Positions 1 to 9,757 of a stretch of DNA of 64,000 bases are shown piece by piece. The notes beneath the pieces were generated by a model. It had not been told where the DNA came from, searched no databases, and worked only from the letters and a program-made list of their open reading frames with translations. The translations under genes and the position numbers were made by a program. How positions within the stretch are numbered: position 1 is the stretch's first letter; every line of letters starts with the position of its first letter. Source of the DNA: Shewanella seohaensis (GTDB lineage: Bacteria; Pseudomonadota; Gammaproteobacteria; Enterobacterales; Shewanellaceae); assembly GCF_025449215.1 (NCBI RefSeq), contig NZ_CP104900.1, forward strand, positions 434,001-498,000. Direction: 5' to 3'.

Positions 1-2071
1 GTTCGATAGAGCTTGGGTTGTGCGGATCGGTATAGTTCCAGTTAATCGCTTCAATGGGCTCAGGCAGTTTGCCGCCCTCTTCACGATATAGCTGTTTTAT
101 CTCCTGCAGCAGACCAGAGACAATCTCTGAGTCCGACATCGCTTCGCCTGGAGGATTAGCGCCTTTATAGTGCCATTGCATCCAGCGGCCAGAGTTAACG
201 ATCGAACCTTCTTCCTCTGCGAACACGGTCGCAGGTAGGCGGAAGACCTCGGTTTGAATACTAGCGGTATCGACCTCGTTAAAACCGGGTTCGTTTTGCC
301 AGAAGGTGGCGGTTTCCGATGACAAGTTATCAAGCACGACTAAGTACTTAAGGTTACTCAGCGCCTTGATGTTCTTGTTACGGTTAGGCATAGAGTTAAT
401 GGCGTTAACCCCTTGCACGATGCAACCGTTCACTTTGCCACGGTACATCATGTCCAGATGCTTACCGAAGTCATACATCTGATCCCACTTAGGTAACCAC
501 TGATAACCGAACTCGTTTTCAGGCGTCGCGTTTTCACCCCAGAAGGCTTTAAGCAGGGACACATAAAACTTCGGATAGTTTTGCCAGTAGTTGGTTTGAC
601 CTGGGCGCAATGGCTTAGGCGTGTTCGCCGCCAAGTGAGCCGCTAAGGTCGGTTCTTTATCGTTTGGCAGTTTAAGGTAACCGGGTAAACTTTGGGCCAG
701 TAGTCCCATGTCGGTTGAACCTTGAACGTTGGCGTGACCGCGCAATGCGTTAACACCACCGCCTAACTGACCAATGTTGCCCAGTAATAACTGGATCATC
801 GCCATAGAACGGATGTTCTGCGCACCTTTACTATGGTGGGTCCAGCCCAGCGCATACATAAAGGTTGCCACACGGTCTTTAGTATGAGTGCTCGCAATGG
901 CGTCACATACCACTTGGTAGTCCGCTGTTGGCGTACCAGTGATATTACTTACCGTTGCAAAATCATAACGTTCTACGTGTTGTTTGAGTAAGTTCCACAC
1001 ACAACGCGGGTGCTCAAGTGTTTCATCCACTTTGGCATAGCCGTCTTCGTCGAGTTGGTAGAACCAGGATTCTTTGTTGTACTCGCCTTTTGCTTCATCA
1101 AAGCCTGAGAATAGGCCGTCATGGAAGTCAAAATCATCCCGCACCAGATAACTGGCATTGGTATAGGCTTTCACATAATCGAAGTTAACTTGATTGGTCG
1201 AAATCAAATAGCGAATCACACCCAGAAGGAATGCTATGTCAGTTCCTGAGCGGATTGGGGCATAGTGATCTGCCAATGACGCACTGCGGTTGAAACGTGG
1301 GTCAACCACAATCAACTTAGCATTGTTATGCTGCATAGCTTCTGTGACCCAGCCGAATCCGACAGGGTGAGCTTCTGCGGCATTACCGCCCATAATAATC
1401 ACTACGTTAGAATTTTTAATATCGATCCAGTGGTTGGTCATGGCACCGCGCCCAAATGTTGGAGCAAGACTTGCTACCGTTGGGGAGTGTCAGTTACGTG
1501 CAATAGTATCGATAGCCACTAGGCCTAAAGCGCGCGCAAATTTTTGTGTCGCTAAGCCACTTTCATTGGCCATACCGGATGAGGTCATCATCCCTGTGGT
1601 TAACCAACGGTTAACCGTTACGCCATCGGCGTTTTTCTCAATCAGGTTCGCATCACGGTCATCTTTCATTAAACGAGCAATACGTTTAAAGGCATCATGC
1701 CAGCTGATCCGTTCCCACTTGTTGCTGCCGGGGGCGCGATATTCTGGGTACTGCAAACGGTGTGGACTGTTAACATAATCCACAAGGCCTGCACCCTTAG
1801 AGCACAATGCACCTCGGTTTACTGGATGATCGGCATCACCCTCGATATGGAAAATAGCATGCTCAGAGTTTTTGCCCCCACTGCCTTGGCTGTACATCAG
1901 CAGGCCACAACCGACCGAGCAATACGGACAGTTGTTACGGGTTTCTTTGGCTCCGATCAGCTTAAACTCTCGCACTGCTGCATAGGCCTTTTCGGACATC
2001 AATCCCAGCGCTGAAATCGCTGAGGTTGCCGCTCCGGCCGCACACAGTTTAAAAAACTGGCGTCTGTTCAT
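1..2071 (-). CDS. fdnG: formate dehydrogenase-N alpha subunit, selenoprotein (3' end outside window)
   Basis: Catalytic molybdopterin/tungstopterin subunit of a membrane-bound, periplasm-facing formate dehydrogenase that feeds electrons from formate oxidation to the quinone pool. The N-terminus carries a twin-arginine export signal (RRQFFKL, residues 3-9, then a hydrophobic stretch ending near AYA). It is followed by the 4Fe-4S binding cysteines in NCPYCSVGCG and a later CSKG. An in-frame TGA at 1490-1492 (codon 194) is followed directly by HSPTVASLAPTFGRG, the sequence that follows selenocysteine in FdnG proteins. The same frame then stays open to base 1, where it still reads PIEAINWNY, so the gene continues past the left edge. 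Standard gene callers would stop at the TGA and report a false 193-residue protein. The partner subunits (FdnH, FdnI) would lie downstream, outside the window. Confidence 0.95.
1447..1492 (-). other. selenocysteine codon and bacterial SECIS element of fdnG
   Basis: The TGA at 1490-1492 is followed on the mRNA by a hairpin whose arms are GGTAGCAAG and CTTGCTCC, with apical bases AGTCT, at about 1461-1477. From memory, both distance and sequence closely match the SECIS of E. coli fdnG, which SelB binds to insert selenocysteine. selA, selB and selC are not in the window. Confidence 0.85.
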
Positions 2072-2584
2072 AGCGTTCTCTCACACTTTTGTCGTTATGA
2101 GTTTGGTAATTGCAGTGGTAACGCTGCAATCGTTTGAGTGAGTCAATAAAGCCCCCACTTAATCTAAGATTATCCTTAAAGTGAAAATAGATAACAAATA
2201 ATGACATGAGATCGAGATCCCAATTTACCAGCTAAAGAATAAACCACTACAAAGTAGATTTTAAACTGATACTTTCAGAGTTTAATTTCAGTAAAATGAT
2301 TAAAATTAAGATATAAGCCCAAAATACATCAAAAGACATTTTGTCCATCAACCAAGGCCCATTTTGTCTCACAATGGCATATTAAGGTTATATAAAGTGT
2401 GGATTTAAAGCCGAAACGAAATAAGAGATGATTAAAAACACCTCAAATTTACTGGTTTTGGATGGATAGACAGCCATCAAAGCTGACAATGTAAAGATTG
2501 GATAAAAAAGCACTCATCCTGCGGTGTTAAACACACCTAAAGTACAAAGTGCAAAAACAGCGAAATCGCCGCATAAGATAGACA
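2072..2584. other. AT-rich non-coding region upstream of fdnG
   Basis: About 500 bases without a credible reading frame. The region should hold the fdnG promoter, which in relatives responds to anaerobiosis and nitrate. I searched by eye for FNR-type (TTGAT-N4-ATCAA) and CRP-type palindromes and saw no clean match. Confidence 0.5.
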
Positions 2585-2611
2585 AAAGGCATAGCAAATC
2601 GCTATGCCTTT
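2585..2611 (-). terminator. rho-independent terminator after hutH
   Basis: Perfect 11-bp inverted repeat AAAGGCATAGC / GCTATGCCTTT around a 5-base loop. Read leftward it ends in a short T-rich tract (CCTTTTGTC). It lies 69 bp beyond the hutH stop. Confidence 0.7.
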
Positions 2612-2679
2612 CACTTTATTGGTCGCTTGCTTCAGCACTTTTCACCCGCTGATGGGTTATCGGCGCCAAAGACTGTGCA

Positions 2680-4221
2680 TTACAGACTCGGCAATACGCC
2701 TTGGGGCAAGTAAGCATTGAAGCTGGCGGTATAAAGCAGATCCGTTGCCGCATCGATATCCGGCGCAAAGTATCTGTCTTTATCATAGTAGGCAACCACT
2801 TCGCGTAGTTCAGCCTTCGCCTGCGCCACCGCTTTGCTTGGCATTAATGGCGCGCGGAAGTCCAAACCTTGGGCGGCCGCCAATAACTCAACCGCTAACA
2901 CGCCACGGGTGTTTTCGCTCATATCTCGTAAACGGCGCGCCGCAAAAGTCGCCATAGACACATGGTCTTCTTGGTTGGCCGAGGTCGGTAAACTATCGAC
3001 AGATGCGGGGTGAGCATAGGTCTTGTTCTCGGACGCCAATGCAGCAGCGGTGACCTGAGCAATCATAAAGCCCGAGTTCACCCCGCCGTTTTTAACCAGG
3101 AAAGGTGGCAGTTTAGACAAGCTAGAGTCGATAAGCAGCGCGATACGACGCTCTGCAATCGCGCCTAATTCGGCAATCGCAATCGCCAAATTATCTGCTG
3201 CCATAGCAACGGGCTCGGCATGGAAGTTACCGCCAGAGATAATGTCGCCAGTATCTTGGAATACCAACGGGTTATCGGTCACACCGTTGGCTTCTGTGCC
3301 TAACACCTCGGCCGCTTGGCGGATTTGGGTCAAGCAAGCACCTAATACCTGTGGTTGGCAGCGCAGTGAGTAAGGATCTTGCACCTTCTCGCAGTTGATG
3401 TGGCTCAAGCTGATTTCAGACTCTTCGCCCAGCAGATGACGGAACACCATGGCCGCATCGACTTGTCCTTTCTGACCACGGGCCGCATGAATGCGTGGGT
3501 CAAACGGACTGCGGCTACCCATGGCCGCCTCGACGCTCATGGCGCCAATCACTGAGCTTGCAGCAAACAAGTCTTCAGCGTGGAACAGACCTTCCAGCGC
3601 CAGTGCCGTAGAAGCCTGAGTACCGTTGAGCAGGGCTAAGCCTTCCTTCGCGGCTAAATCGAGTGGCTTGAGGCCGGCGATTTCTAAGCCTTCGGCGGCC
3701 GAAATAATCTGACCTTGATAGCTCATCTCGCCTTCACCCAACAGCGGCAGACACATATGGGCTAACGGCGCTAAGTCGCCAGAGGCACCCACAGAACCTT
3801 TTTCAGGCACGCAAGGATAAACCTCGGCGTTCACTAGGCTGATAAGAAAGTTAATCACTTCTAAACGGATTCCAGAGAAGCCACGGCTTAAAGAGTTGAT
3901 TTTTAACACCATCATCAGGCGCACAGTGGCGTCCTGCATGTATTGGCCCGTGCCCGCCGCGTGGGATAACACGATAGAGCGTTGTAGTAATTGCAGATCT
4001 TCCGGGGCAATCTTAGTGTTGGCCAGCAGACCAAAACCTGTGTTGATGCCGTAAACGGTGCGACCTTCATCCAACACCTTTTGCACGATTTGCGCGCTGG
4101 TGTTGATATCGTTTATCGCTTCTGGTGCCAGTTCGAGTGTCAGCTTATGGCGGCTGATTTCACGCAGTTGCGCCAGACTTAAACTACCGGGCGTTAATAC
4201 TAAATGATTGACTGATTTCAT
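2680..4221 (-). CDS. hutH: histidine ammonia-lyase
   Basis: First enzyme of histidine degradation; it deaminates L-histidine to urocanate in the cytoplasm. At 513 residues it has the usual family length. The Ala-Ser-Gly triplet that cyclises to the MIO electrophile is at residues 146-148 ([14 protein letters not shown]), and YGINTGFG lies near residue 57. I chose the ATG at 4219-4221, which has GGATG upstream and gives the usual [14 protein letters not shown] start. A GTG 11 codons earlier (4254) is open but has no ribosome binding site. Last gene of the leftward hutC-hutU-hutH unit, 49 bp after hutU. Confidence 0.97.
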   Translation of the reverse strand: MKSVNHLVLTPGSLSLAQLREISRHKLTLELAPEAINDINTSAQIVQKVLDEGRTVYGINTGFGLLANTKIAPEDLQLLQRSIVLSHAAGTGQYMQDATVRLMMVLKINSLSRGFSGIRLEVINFLISLVNAEVYPCVPEKGSVGASGDLAPLAHMCLPLLGEGEMSYQGQIISAAEGLEIAGLKPLDLAAKEGLALLNGTQASTALALEGLFHAEDLFAASSVIGAMSVEAAMGSRSPFDPRIHAARGQKGQVDAAMVFRHLLGEESEISLSHINCEKVQDPYSLRCQPQVLGACLTQIRQAAEVLGTEANGVTDNPLVFQDTGDIISGGNFHAEPVAMAADNLAIAIAELGAIAERRIALLIDSSLSKLPPFLVKNGGVNSGFMIAQVTAAALASENKTYAHPASVDSLPTSANQEDHVSMATFAARRLRDMSENTRGVLAVELLAAAQGLDFRAPLMPSKAVAQAKAELREVVAYYDKDRYFAPDIDAATDLLYTASFNAYLPQGVLPSL

Positions 4222-4270
4222 TTTTACATCCGTATTCTTGTCGTTGTTTTTCACGGTTTGTGTTGAATTG

Positions 4271-5940
4271 TTAGTCTTTAAGCATGGGCAGATCTAAGCC
4301 CTGCTCTTTTGCGCAGTTTTTCGCGATCTCATAGCCCGCATCCGCATGACGCATCACGCCTGTCGCTGGGTCATTCCACAGCACACGGCCAACACGTTTA
4401 GCGGCGGCCTCAGTACCGTCACACACGATCACCACACCCGAGTGCTGACTGAAGCCCATGCCGACGCCGCCGCCATGGTGCAGAGACACCCAGGTCGCGC
4501 CGCTTGCTGTGTTAAGCAGAGCGTTCAGTAACGGCCAATCCGATACTGCATCTGAGCCGTCCAACATAGACTCTGTCTCACGGTTAGGACTGGCCACAGA
4601 GCCAGAATCTAAGTGGTCACGGCCGATCACGATAGGCGCCGACAGCTCGCCGTTTTTCACCATCTCGTTGAAGGCTTGGGCTAAACGCGCCCTGTCCTTT
4701 AAGCCCACCCAGCAGATACGTGCAGGCAGCCCCTGGAAGGCGATGCGCTCGCGCGCCATATCCAGCCAGTTGTGCAGATGCGGGTTGTCTGGGATCAGCT
4801 CCTTCACCTTGGCATCTGTCTTGTAGATATCTTCGGGATCGCCAGACAGGGCCGCCCAGCGGAACGGGCCGATACCTTCGCAGAAGAGAGGACGCACATA
4901 GGCTGGCACAAAGCCCGGGAAATCGAAGGCATTTTCCACGCCGGTTTCGAACGCCATCTGGCGAATGTTGTTACCATAATCTAGGGTGGCCGCGCCCGCC
5001 GCCTGCAGATCCAGCATGGCTTTCACCTGTACCGCCATCGAGGCTTTAGCCGCTTTAACGACGGCTGCTTCATCGGTTTTACGCATGTCAGCAGCTTGCG
5101 CCATGGTCCAGCCCTGTGGCAAATAGCCGTTCAGCGGATCGTGGGCAGAGGTTTGGTCGGTGACAACATCAGGAGTAATGCCACGCTTTACCAATTCGGC
5201 AAATACATCGGCGGCGTTAGCTAACAGGCCGACAGAAACGGGTTTGCCCGAGGCATTGGCGTCGTTGATCATAGCCAAGGCTTCGTCTAATGAAGTGGCC
5301 TTTTTATCCACATAACGGGTACGCAGACGAAAATCGATACGGGTTTCATCCACTTCACAGGCAAGCACCGAGAAGCCAGCCATAGTACCGGCCAGCGTTT
5401 GCGCGCCGCCCATACCCCTAAACCACCGGTGAGGATCCACTTACCGGCAGCCACGCCGCCAAAGTGTTGTTTTGCCACGGCAACGAAGGTTTCGTAGGTC
5501 CCTTGGACAATCCCCTGAGTCCCGATATAAATCCACGAACCCGCAGTCATCTGGCCATACATCGCCAGACCTTGCTTATCTAACTCGTTGAAGTGTTCCC
5601 AGTTTGCCCAATGTGGCACTAGGTTAGAGTTAGCAATCAGCACGCGTGGAGCATCGGCGTGGGTGCGGAATACGCCTACAGGCTTACCCGATTGCACCAT
5701 TAAGGTTTCGTCATCTTCGAGGCGTTTTAGCACTTCGATAATCTTGTCGTAGCAGTCCCAGTCGCGTGCCGCGCGGCCGATACCGCCGTAAACCACTAAA
5801 TCCTCTGGGCGCTCGGCCACATCTGGATGTAAGTTGTTCATTAACATGCGCATTGGCGCTTCGGTGAACCAGCTTTTGCAGCTTAATTGGCTACCATGGG
5901 GCGCAATAATGCGGCGGCTTGGGTCGTGTCGCTTGTCCAT
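4271..5940 (-). CDS. hutU: urocanate hydratase, interrupted by a one-base deletion
   Basis: Second step of histidine degradation: it hydrates urocanate to 4-imidazolone-5-propionate using tightly bound NAD+. The ATG at 5938-5940 follows a good AGAGGA ribosome site and starts [16 protein letters not shown]. The frame breaks at 5415-5418, where a run of four C on the + strand (four G in the mRNA) should be five. With the fifth restored the protein reads [16 protein letters not shown], the glycine-rich NAD-binding motif, and totals 556 residues, the normal size. As given, the sequence yields two overlapping pieces (5287-5940 and 4271-5440). Because hutH, hutC and hutI are otherwise complete, a sequencing error is more likely than a real null allele. 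Confidence 0.95.
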
Positions 5941-6063
5941 TGAAATGTCCTCTTTCAACCTGTTGAACTCACTCGCCATTCGGCTAAGTGCTATTGTTTT
6001 TATTGTGTTTTTGTCGCTAAACATCGGATGAATGCCATAAGCCTTCACCGCTGTTTGCGTACG

Positions 6064-6771
6064 TTATTTATTGAATGTCAGGTGTCCGCCGAGCTTAAAG
6101 CGGCTCCCCGGGTGTACTAATTTGGCAAAACTCACCACCCCTTGGCGCGACCAAGTGCGGCGTGAAATCTGTAAACAGGGTTCAGTCGCCGGAATGGCTA
6201 ACCTCTGCTGCAATTCGCTACTGGCAATAATCGCTTCGATGGTGTGGTGCGCCTCGGTCAGCGGAGCCACCTGCGACAGGTATTCATGGGGTGTCTGCTC
6301 GCTAAAGTCCTGCTCTAAGTAATCAGGCGCAAAGGCAGGATTCACATAACGCTCCTCGACTTGGAGCGGCACGCCCTGCTCGCAATGCACTAACACCGAA
6401 TGAAACACCGGACTTCCGAGCTCCAGCGCCAGTGCGATGGCGATAGGCGCGGTAGCATTCACTTGTCTAAGTGCTAACTGCTGCACACTGTAACCATGAC
6501 CACGGTCTTTGATTTCGTCGGCAATGTTGCGGATAGCCAGCATGGAGGATTGCGATTTTCGCCCGGCCACAAAGGTGCCAAGTCCCTGCGAACGCTCAAG
6601 CACGCCGTTATCTGTCAGCTCAGTTAAGGCGCGACGCGCCGTCATACGGCTACAGACAAACAGTTCGGCCAGCTGATTTTCCGAGGGGACACGGGCATTT
6701 TCTTCCCACTCACCAGACTCGATACAGCCAATGATATATTGCTTAATTTCTGCAAACTTAGGCGTAGCCAA
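6064..6771 (-). CDS. hutC: histidine utilisation repressor, GntR family (HutC)
   Basis: Represses the hut genes and is released by urocanate in the characterised family. The 235 residues hold an N-terminal GntR winged helix (about residues 5-70, with VPSENQLAELFVCSRMTARRAL) and a C-terminal UTRA effector domain. The start is TTG at 6769-6771, chosen because GAGGA sits six bases upstream and the protein then begins at the family N-terminus. It is divergent from hutI, with the operator between them, and is probably cotranscribed with hutU and hutH, so it would be autoregulated. Confidence 0.95.
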   Translation of the reverse strand: MATPKFAEIKQYIIGCIESGEWEENARVPSENQLAELFVCSRMTARRALTELTDNGVLERSQGLGTFVAGRKSQSSMLAIRNIADEIKDRGHGYSVQQLALRQVNATAPIAIALALELGSPVFHSVLVHCEQGVPLQVEERYVNPAFAPDYLEQDFSEQTPHEYLSQVAPLTEAHHTIEAIIASSELQQRLAIPATEPCLQISRRTWSRQGVVSFAKLVHPGSRFKLGGHLTFNK

Positions 6772-6872
6772 AACACTTCCTCAAGATCAAATCTACCTAG
6801 GTTTGGCATGGTAGGTACTCACACACCAACACACTGAGCCACTTTCAAACGTTCAAAATTGCGGCTACAATC

Positions 6873-6904
6873 CTAGCTTGTATATACAAGTAAATACAAG
6901 CTAG
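6873..6904. promoter_or_regulatory. HutC-type operator between hutC and hutI
   Basis: Two nested dyads. The inner one, CTTGTATATACAAG at 6877-6890, is a perfect 14-bp palindrome that matches the known HutC box. The outer one pairs CTAGCTTGTA (6873-6882) with TACAAGCTAG (6895-6904) across 12 bp. The second TACAAG can also serve as a half-site with the first. On the leftward strand a TTGTAT and a TAGGAT spaced 18 bp flank the inner palindrome, so it would sit inside the hutC promoter. Confidence 0.85.
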
Positions 6905-6968
6905 CTCACATAACTTTCGATAATAAAGAGTTTACGGGGCTAAAAAGCCAACGCAGCGAGGGATAACA

Positions 6969-8194
6969 ATGTCTTGGGATCAGGTTTGGATAGACGTTAA
7001 CGTAGCAACAATGGACCCTTCCATATCAGCACCTTACGGCGCAATTACCAATGCAGCTATCGCAGTAAAAGACGGTAAAATTGCCTGGTTAGGCCCACGC
7101 AGCGAGCTGCCCGCCTTCGATGTGTTGTCCATTCCTGTTTACAGGGGCAAGGGCGGTTGGATCACTCCGGGGCTGATTGATGCCCACACCCATTTAGTAT
7201 TTGCCGGTAATCGTGCCAACGAATTCGAGCTACGCCTAAAGGGCGCCACCTACGAGGAAATCGCCCGTGCTGGCGGCGGCATTATTTCCACGGTTAACGC
7301 CTGCCGTGAAGCCGACGAAGCCGAGTTATTTGATCTCGGTCGCCAGCGTTTAAATGCCTTGGCGAAGGAAGGCGTCACTACGGTTGAGATTAAATCTGGC
7401 TACGGTTTAGATACCGAAACCGAACTCAAAATCCTGCGTGTTGCCCGCGAACTCGGCCAACATCACCATGTGGATGTGAAGACCACCTTCCTCGGTGCCC
7501 ATGCAGTGCCGCCCGAGTTTAAAGACAATAGCGACGGCTATGTCGACTTAATAATCAATAAGATGCTGCCTGCGGTGATTGCCGAAAACCTCGCCGATGC
7601 GGTGGATGTATTCTGTGAAAACATCGCCTTTAACCTAGAGCAAACCGAGCGCGTGCTGAGCGCCGCCAAAGCGGCTGGCCTGCAAGTCAAACTGCACGCC
7701 GAGCAATTATCCAATATGGGCGGCTCTGAATTAGCCGCACGCTTAGGGGCTAAGTCGGTTGATCATATTGAATATTTAGATGAGGCTGGTGTTAAAGCCC
7801 TAAGTGAAAGTGGCACCTGCGCCGTGCTGTTACCGGGCGCGTTTTACTTTTGCGGGAAACCCAAAAACCACCTATCGACTTATTGCGTCAATACGGTGTG
7901 CCTATGGTGCTCGCCAGCGACTTTAATCCCGGCTCATCACCGATCTGCTCGACCCTGCTGATGCTGAACATGGGTTGCACCCTATTCCGCTTAACCCCAG
8001 AGGAAGCGCTTGCGGGTTTAACATTGAATGCCGCCAAGGCACTAGGGATTGAAGAGAATGTCGGCAGCTTAGTAGTTGGTAAACAAGCGGATTTCTGTCT
8101 GTGGGATATCGCCACCCCAGCACAACTCGCCTATAGCTACGGCGTGAATCCCTGCAAGGATGTGGTGAAAAACGGTAAGTTAGTACATCAATAA
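6969..8194 (+). CDS. hutI: imidazolonepropionase, interrupted by a one-base deletion
   Basis: Third step of histidine degradation: it hydrolyses 4-imidazolone-5-propionate to N-formimino-L-glutamate. It is a metal-dependent amidohydrolase; DAHTH near residue 73 supplies metal ligands, and KLHAEQLSN and VDHIEYLDE further along are family motifs. The start ATG follows GAGGG. The frame is lost at 7848-7851, where four T should be five. Restoring one T gives [21 protein letters not shown] and a 408-residue protein, the normal length. The C-terminal piece alone spans 7850-8194. No formimidoylglutamase (hutG) or hutF follows, so the last step must be encoded elsewhere. Confidence 0.95.
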
Positions 8195-8206
8195 TGAGCG
8201 GTTCAG

Positions 8207-8245
8207 CTAAACAAGGTCGCCATGGATGCTGGCGGCCTTGTTTAG
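8207..8245. terminator. strong hairpin between convergent hutI and the flavoprotein gene
   Basis: 15-bp arms CTAAACAAGGTCGCC and GGCGGCCTTGTTTAG, with one mismatch, around a 9-base loop. It lies 13 bp past hutI and 15 bp before the end of the opposing gene. There is no clear T-run on either side, so it may act bidirectionally or as an mRNA end-protecting hairpin. Confidence 0.6.
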
Positions 8246-8260
8246 TAAGCATATCTGCGG

Positions 8261-9013
8261 TTATTGAGCGCCATTTTCTAACTGCTCATCTTGTTGTTTT
8301 ACCAGCTTATGCTCGCCTTCATTACAGCCGATTTTCCAGTAACTTGATGTATAAAAATGGCTTTTCGGTAAGTAGTATGTCTGCTTAAGCAGCTTTCTTA
8401 GGGCGCGCATACTGCTAAATTCACAGGCGAGCCATACGGCGCCTTGCCCCTCGAGTTTTGGCAACTGAGCAATGCGTTCGGCCAAGGGCTTACCTTCTGG
8501 GTCGGCCTCTGGATTAATCACCCAATGCAGTTGCACATTGCTAGGATGCACTAAGGGCTGAATATCGGCTTCACTTAGCACCTCAATCACAGCGTAACCC
8601 ACTGCATTGCTTGGCAATTGCGCCAAGTTCACGCTGATGGCGGGCAAGGCCGTCATATCCCCTGCCAGTAAAAACCATTCGGCATCTAAATTGATCAATT
8701 TTTTCAGTCCGGGGCCACCGATTTGGATGCTATCCCCAATCTCAGTCGACTTTGCCCAACGGGATGCGGGGCCATCGGTATCGTGCAGCACAAAGTCCAC
8801 ATCGATTTCGTTCGTCCGCTGCTGACGAATGGTATAAGTGCGCATTAATGGCCGCTCATCCCCCGGCTGCGGAAACAGTAATTTGATATAGGCGCTTTCT
8901 TGATCGGCAGGAAAACCTGCAAAGCCAGCACCACCTAAAGTGATACGCAGCATATGTGGCGTGACTTGGGTTTTACCTATCACGGTCAATTCGCGCGGAG
9001 CGGGTCTGTTCAT
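8261..9013 (-). CDS. siderophore-interacting protein (FAD-linked ferric-siderophore reductase family)
   Basis: 250-residue cytoplasmic flavoprotein of the ViuB/SIP family, whose studied members reduce ferric siderophores to release iron using NAD(P)H. The FAD-binding domain (about residues 1-115) contains RTYTIR, the flavin-binding signature, preceded by PHMLRITLGG. The C-terminal NAD(P)H-binding-like domain ends with SSYWKIGCNEGEHK, which is typical of the family. It lies 35 bp downstream of a MarR-type regulator on the same strand, and the pair likely forms one operon. The substrate cannot be read from the sequence. Confidence 0.9.
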   Translation of the reverse strand: MNRPAPRELTVIGKTQVTPHMLRITLGGAGFAGFPADQESAYIKLLFPQPGDERPLMRTYTIRQQRTNEIDVDFVLHDTDGPASRWAKSTEIGDSIQIGGPGLKKLINLDAEWFLLAGDMTALPAISVNLAQLPSNAVGYAVIEVLSEADIQPLVHPSNVQLHWVINPEADPEGKPLAERIAQLPKLEGQGAVWLACEFSSMRALRKLLKQTYYLPKSHFYTSSYWKIGCNEGEHKLVKQQDEQLENGAQ

Positions 9014-9048
9014 ACTTAAACTCCAAAAAGATAAGTGGCACTCAATCG

Positions 9049-9477
9049 TTAGCTTTCCGCCACACTATCGCTGATCTGGTTGGCAATACGGATAAACACC
9101 GCAATTTCATCCTGATCCAACGCTTGAGTCATATGGGCAACGGTGGCTTTTTCGGCGGCAATAATTTGCGTCATCAACTGCTCGCCCTGAGCCGTCGGTC
9201 TCAATAACTGGCTACGGCCATCCTTAGGATTATCGACTTTTAGGATATAACCAGCCTGCTGTAGCTCATTGAGCACCCGCGTAATTTGAGCTTTATCCCG
9301 CTGCATACGTAGGGCAATAGATTGCGCCGTGGCCTCGGGATGACGGCAAATCCCCTTGAGCGCTCGAATATGGGTGACAGGCAATTCAATCTGCTGCGCG
9401 GCAATATCCGCACGCAGCTGTTTTTTGTAGGCATGCACTAATCTGTGCAAGGTTTCACCGAGGGAAGTGGCAGACAT
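9049..9477 (-). CDS. MarR family transcriptional regulator
   Basis: 142 residues with a MarR winged helix-turn-helix: the recognition region is about residues 45-95 (PEATAQSIALRMQRDKAQITRV, then a wing rich in charged residues, KDGRSQLLRPT). It is the first gene of a probable two-gene operon with the siderophore-interacting flavoprotein. Two palindromes overlap its own promoter, which suggests autorepression. No cysteine or other obvious ligand-sensing feature is visible. A link to iron or redox control is an inference from the neighbour only. Confidence 0.88.
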   Translation of the reverse strand: MSATSLGETLHRLVHAYKKQLRADIAAQQIELPVTHIRALKGICRHPEATAQSIALRMQRDKAQITRVLNELQQAGYILKVDNPKDGRSQLLRPTAQGEQLMTQIIAAEKATVAHMTQALDQDEIAVFIRIANQISDSVAES

Positions 9478-9494
9478 AATGACATCTCTAGATA

Positions 9495-9537
9495 GTTGAC
9501 AGTGTCAACAATATCGATATTAATTGACTATGTCAAC
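9495..9537 (-). promoter_or_regulatory. promoter and paired operator of the marR-flavoprotein operon
   Basis: GTTGACAGTGTCAAC (9495-9509) is a perfect 15-bp palindrome. TTGACTATGTCAA (9524-9536) is a second copy of the same motif, 28 bp away centre to centre. Read leftward, TTGACA (9536-9531) and TATTGT, 17 bp apart, form a promoter, so the two sites cover its -35 element and the start region. Confidence 0.75.
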
Positions 9538-9757
9538 TAAATGCCAATTGGGTGAATTACTGGCTAAGCCCAAAAATTTACAACCATGAGTCAATCCAAA
9601 GCACTCACTAAAACGAGTAACAAAATTCTTGCGGTTTAGATGCAATAAACTGCTAGGATAACCGTTCAAATTTGAGCTTGATCACACTAAACACGGTTTA
9701 ACGCTTGGGGGCTGTTCGATAACGGATTTGCCTCAATGTCTTTGTATGAGTAACCCG

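Noticed and set aside
97..1158. Open frames on the - strand at 97-333 and 973-1158
   Set aside because: They lie in other frames of the fdnG coding region, which continues open to base 1 after the selenocysteine codon.
2072..2584. Possible FNR or Nar sites upstream of fdnG
   Set aside because: Several partial half-sites (TTGAT-like, ATCAA-like) occur but none is paired at the correct spacing.
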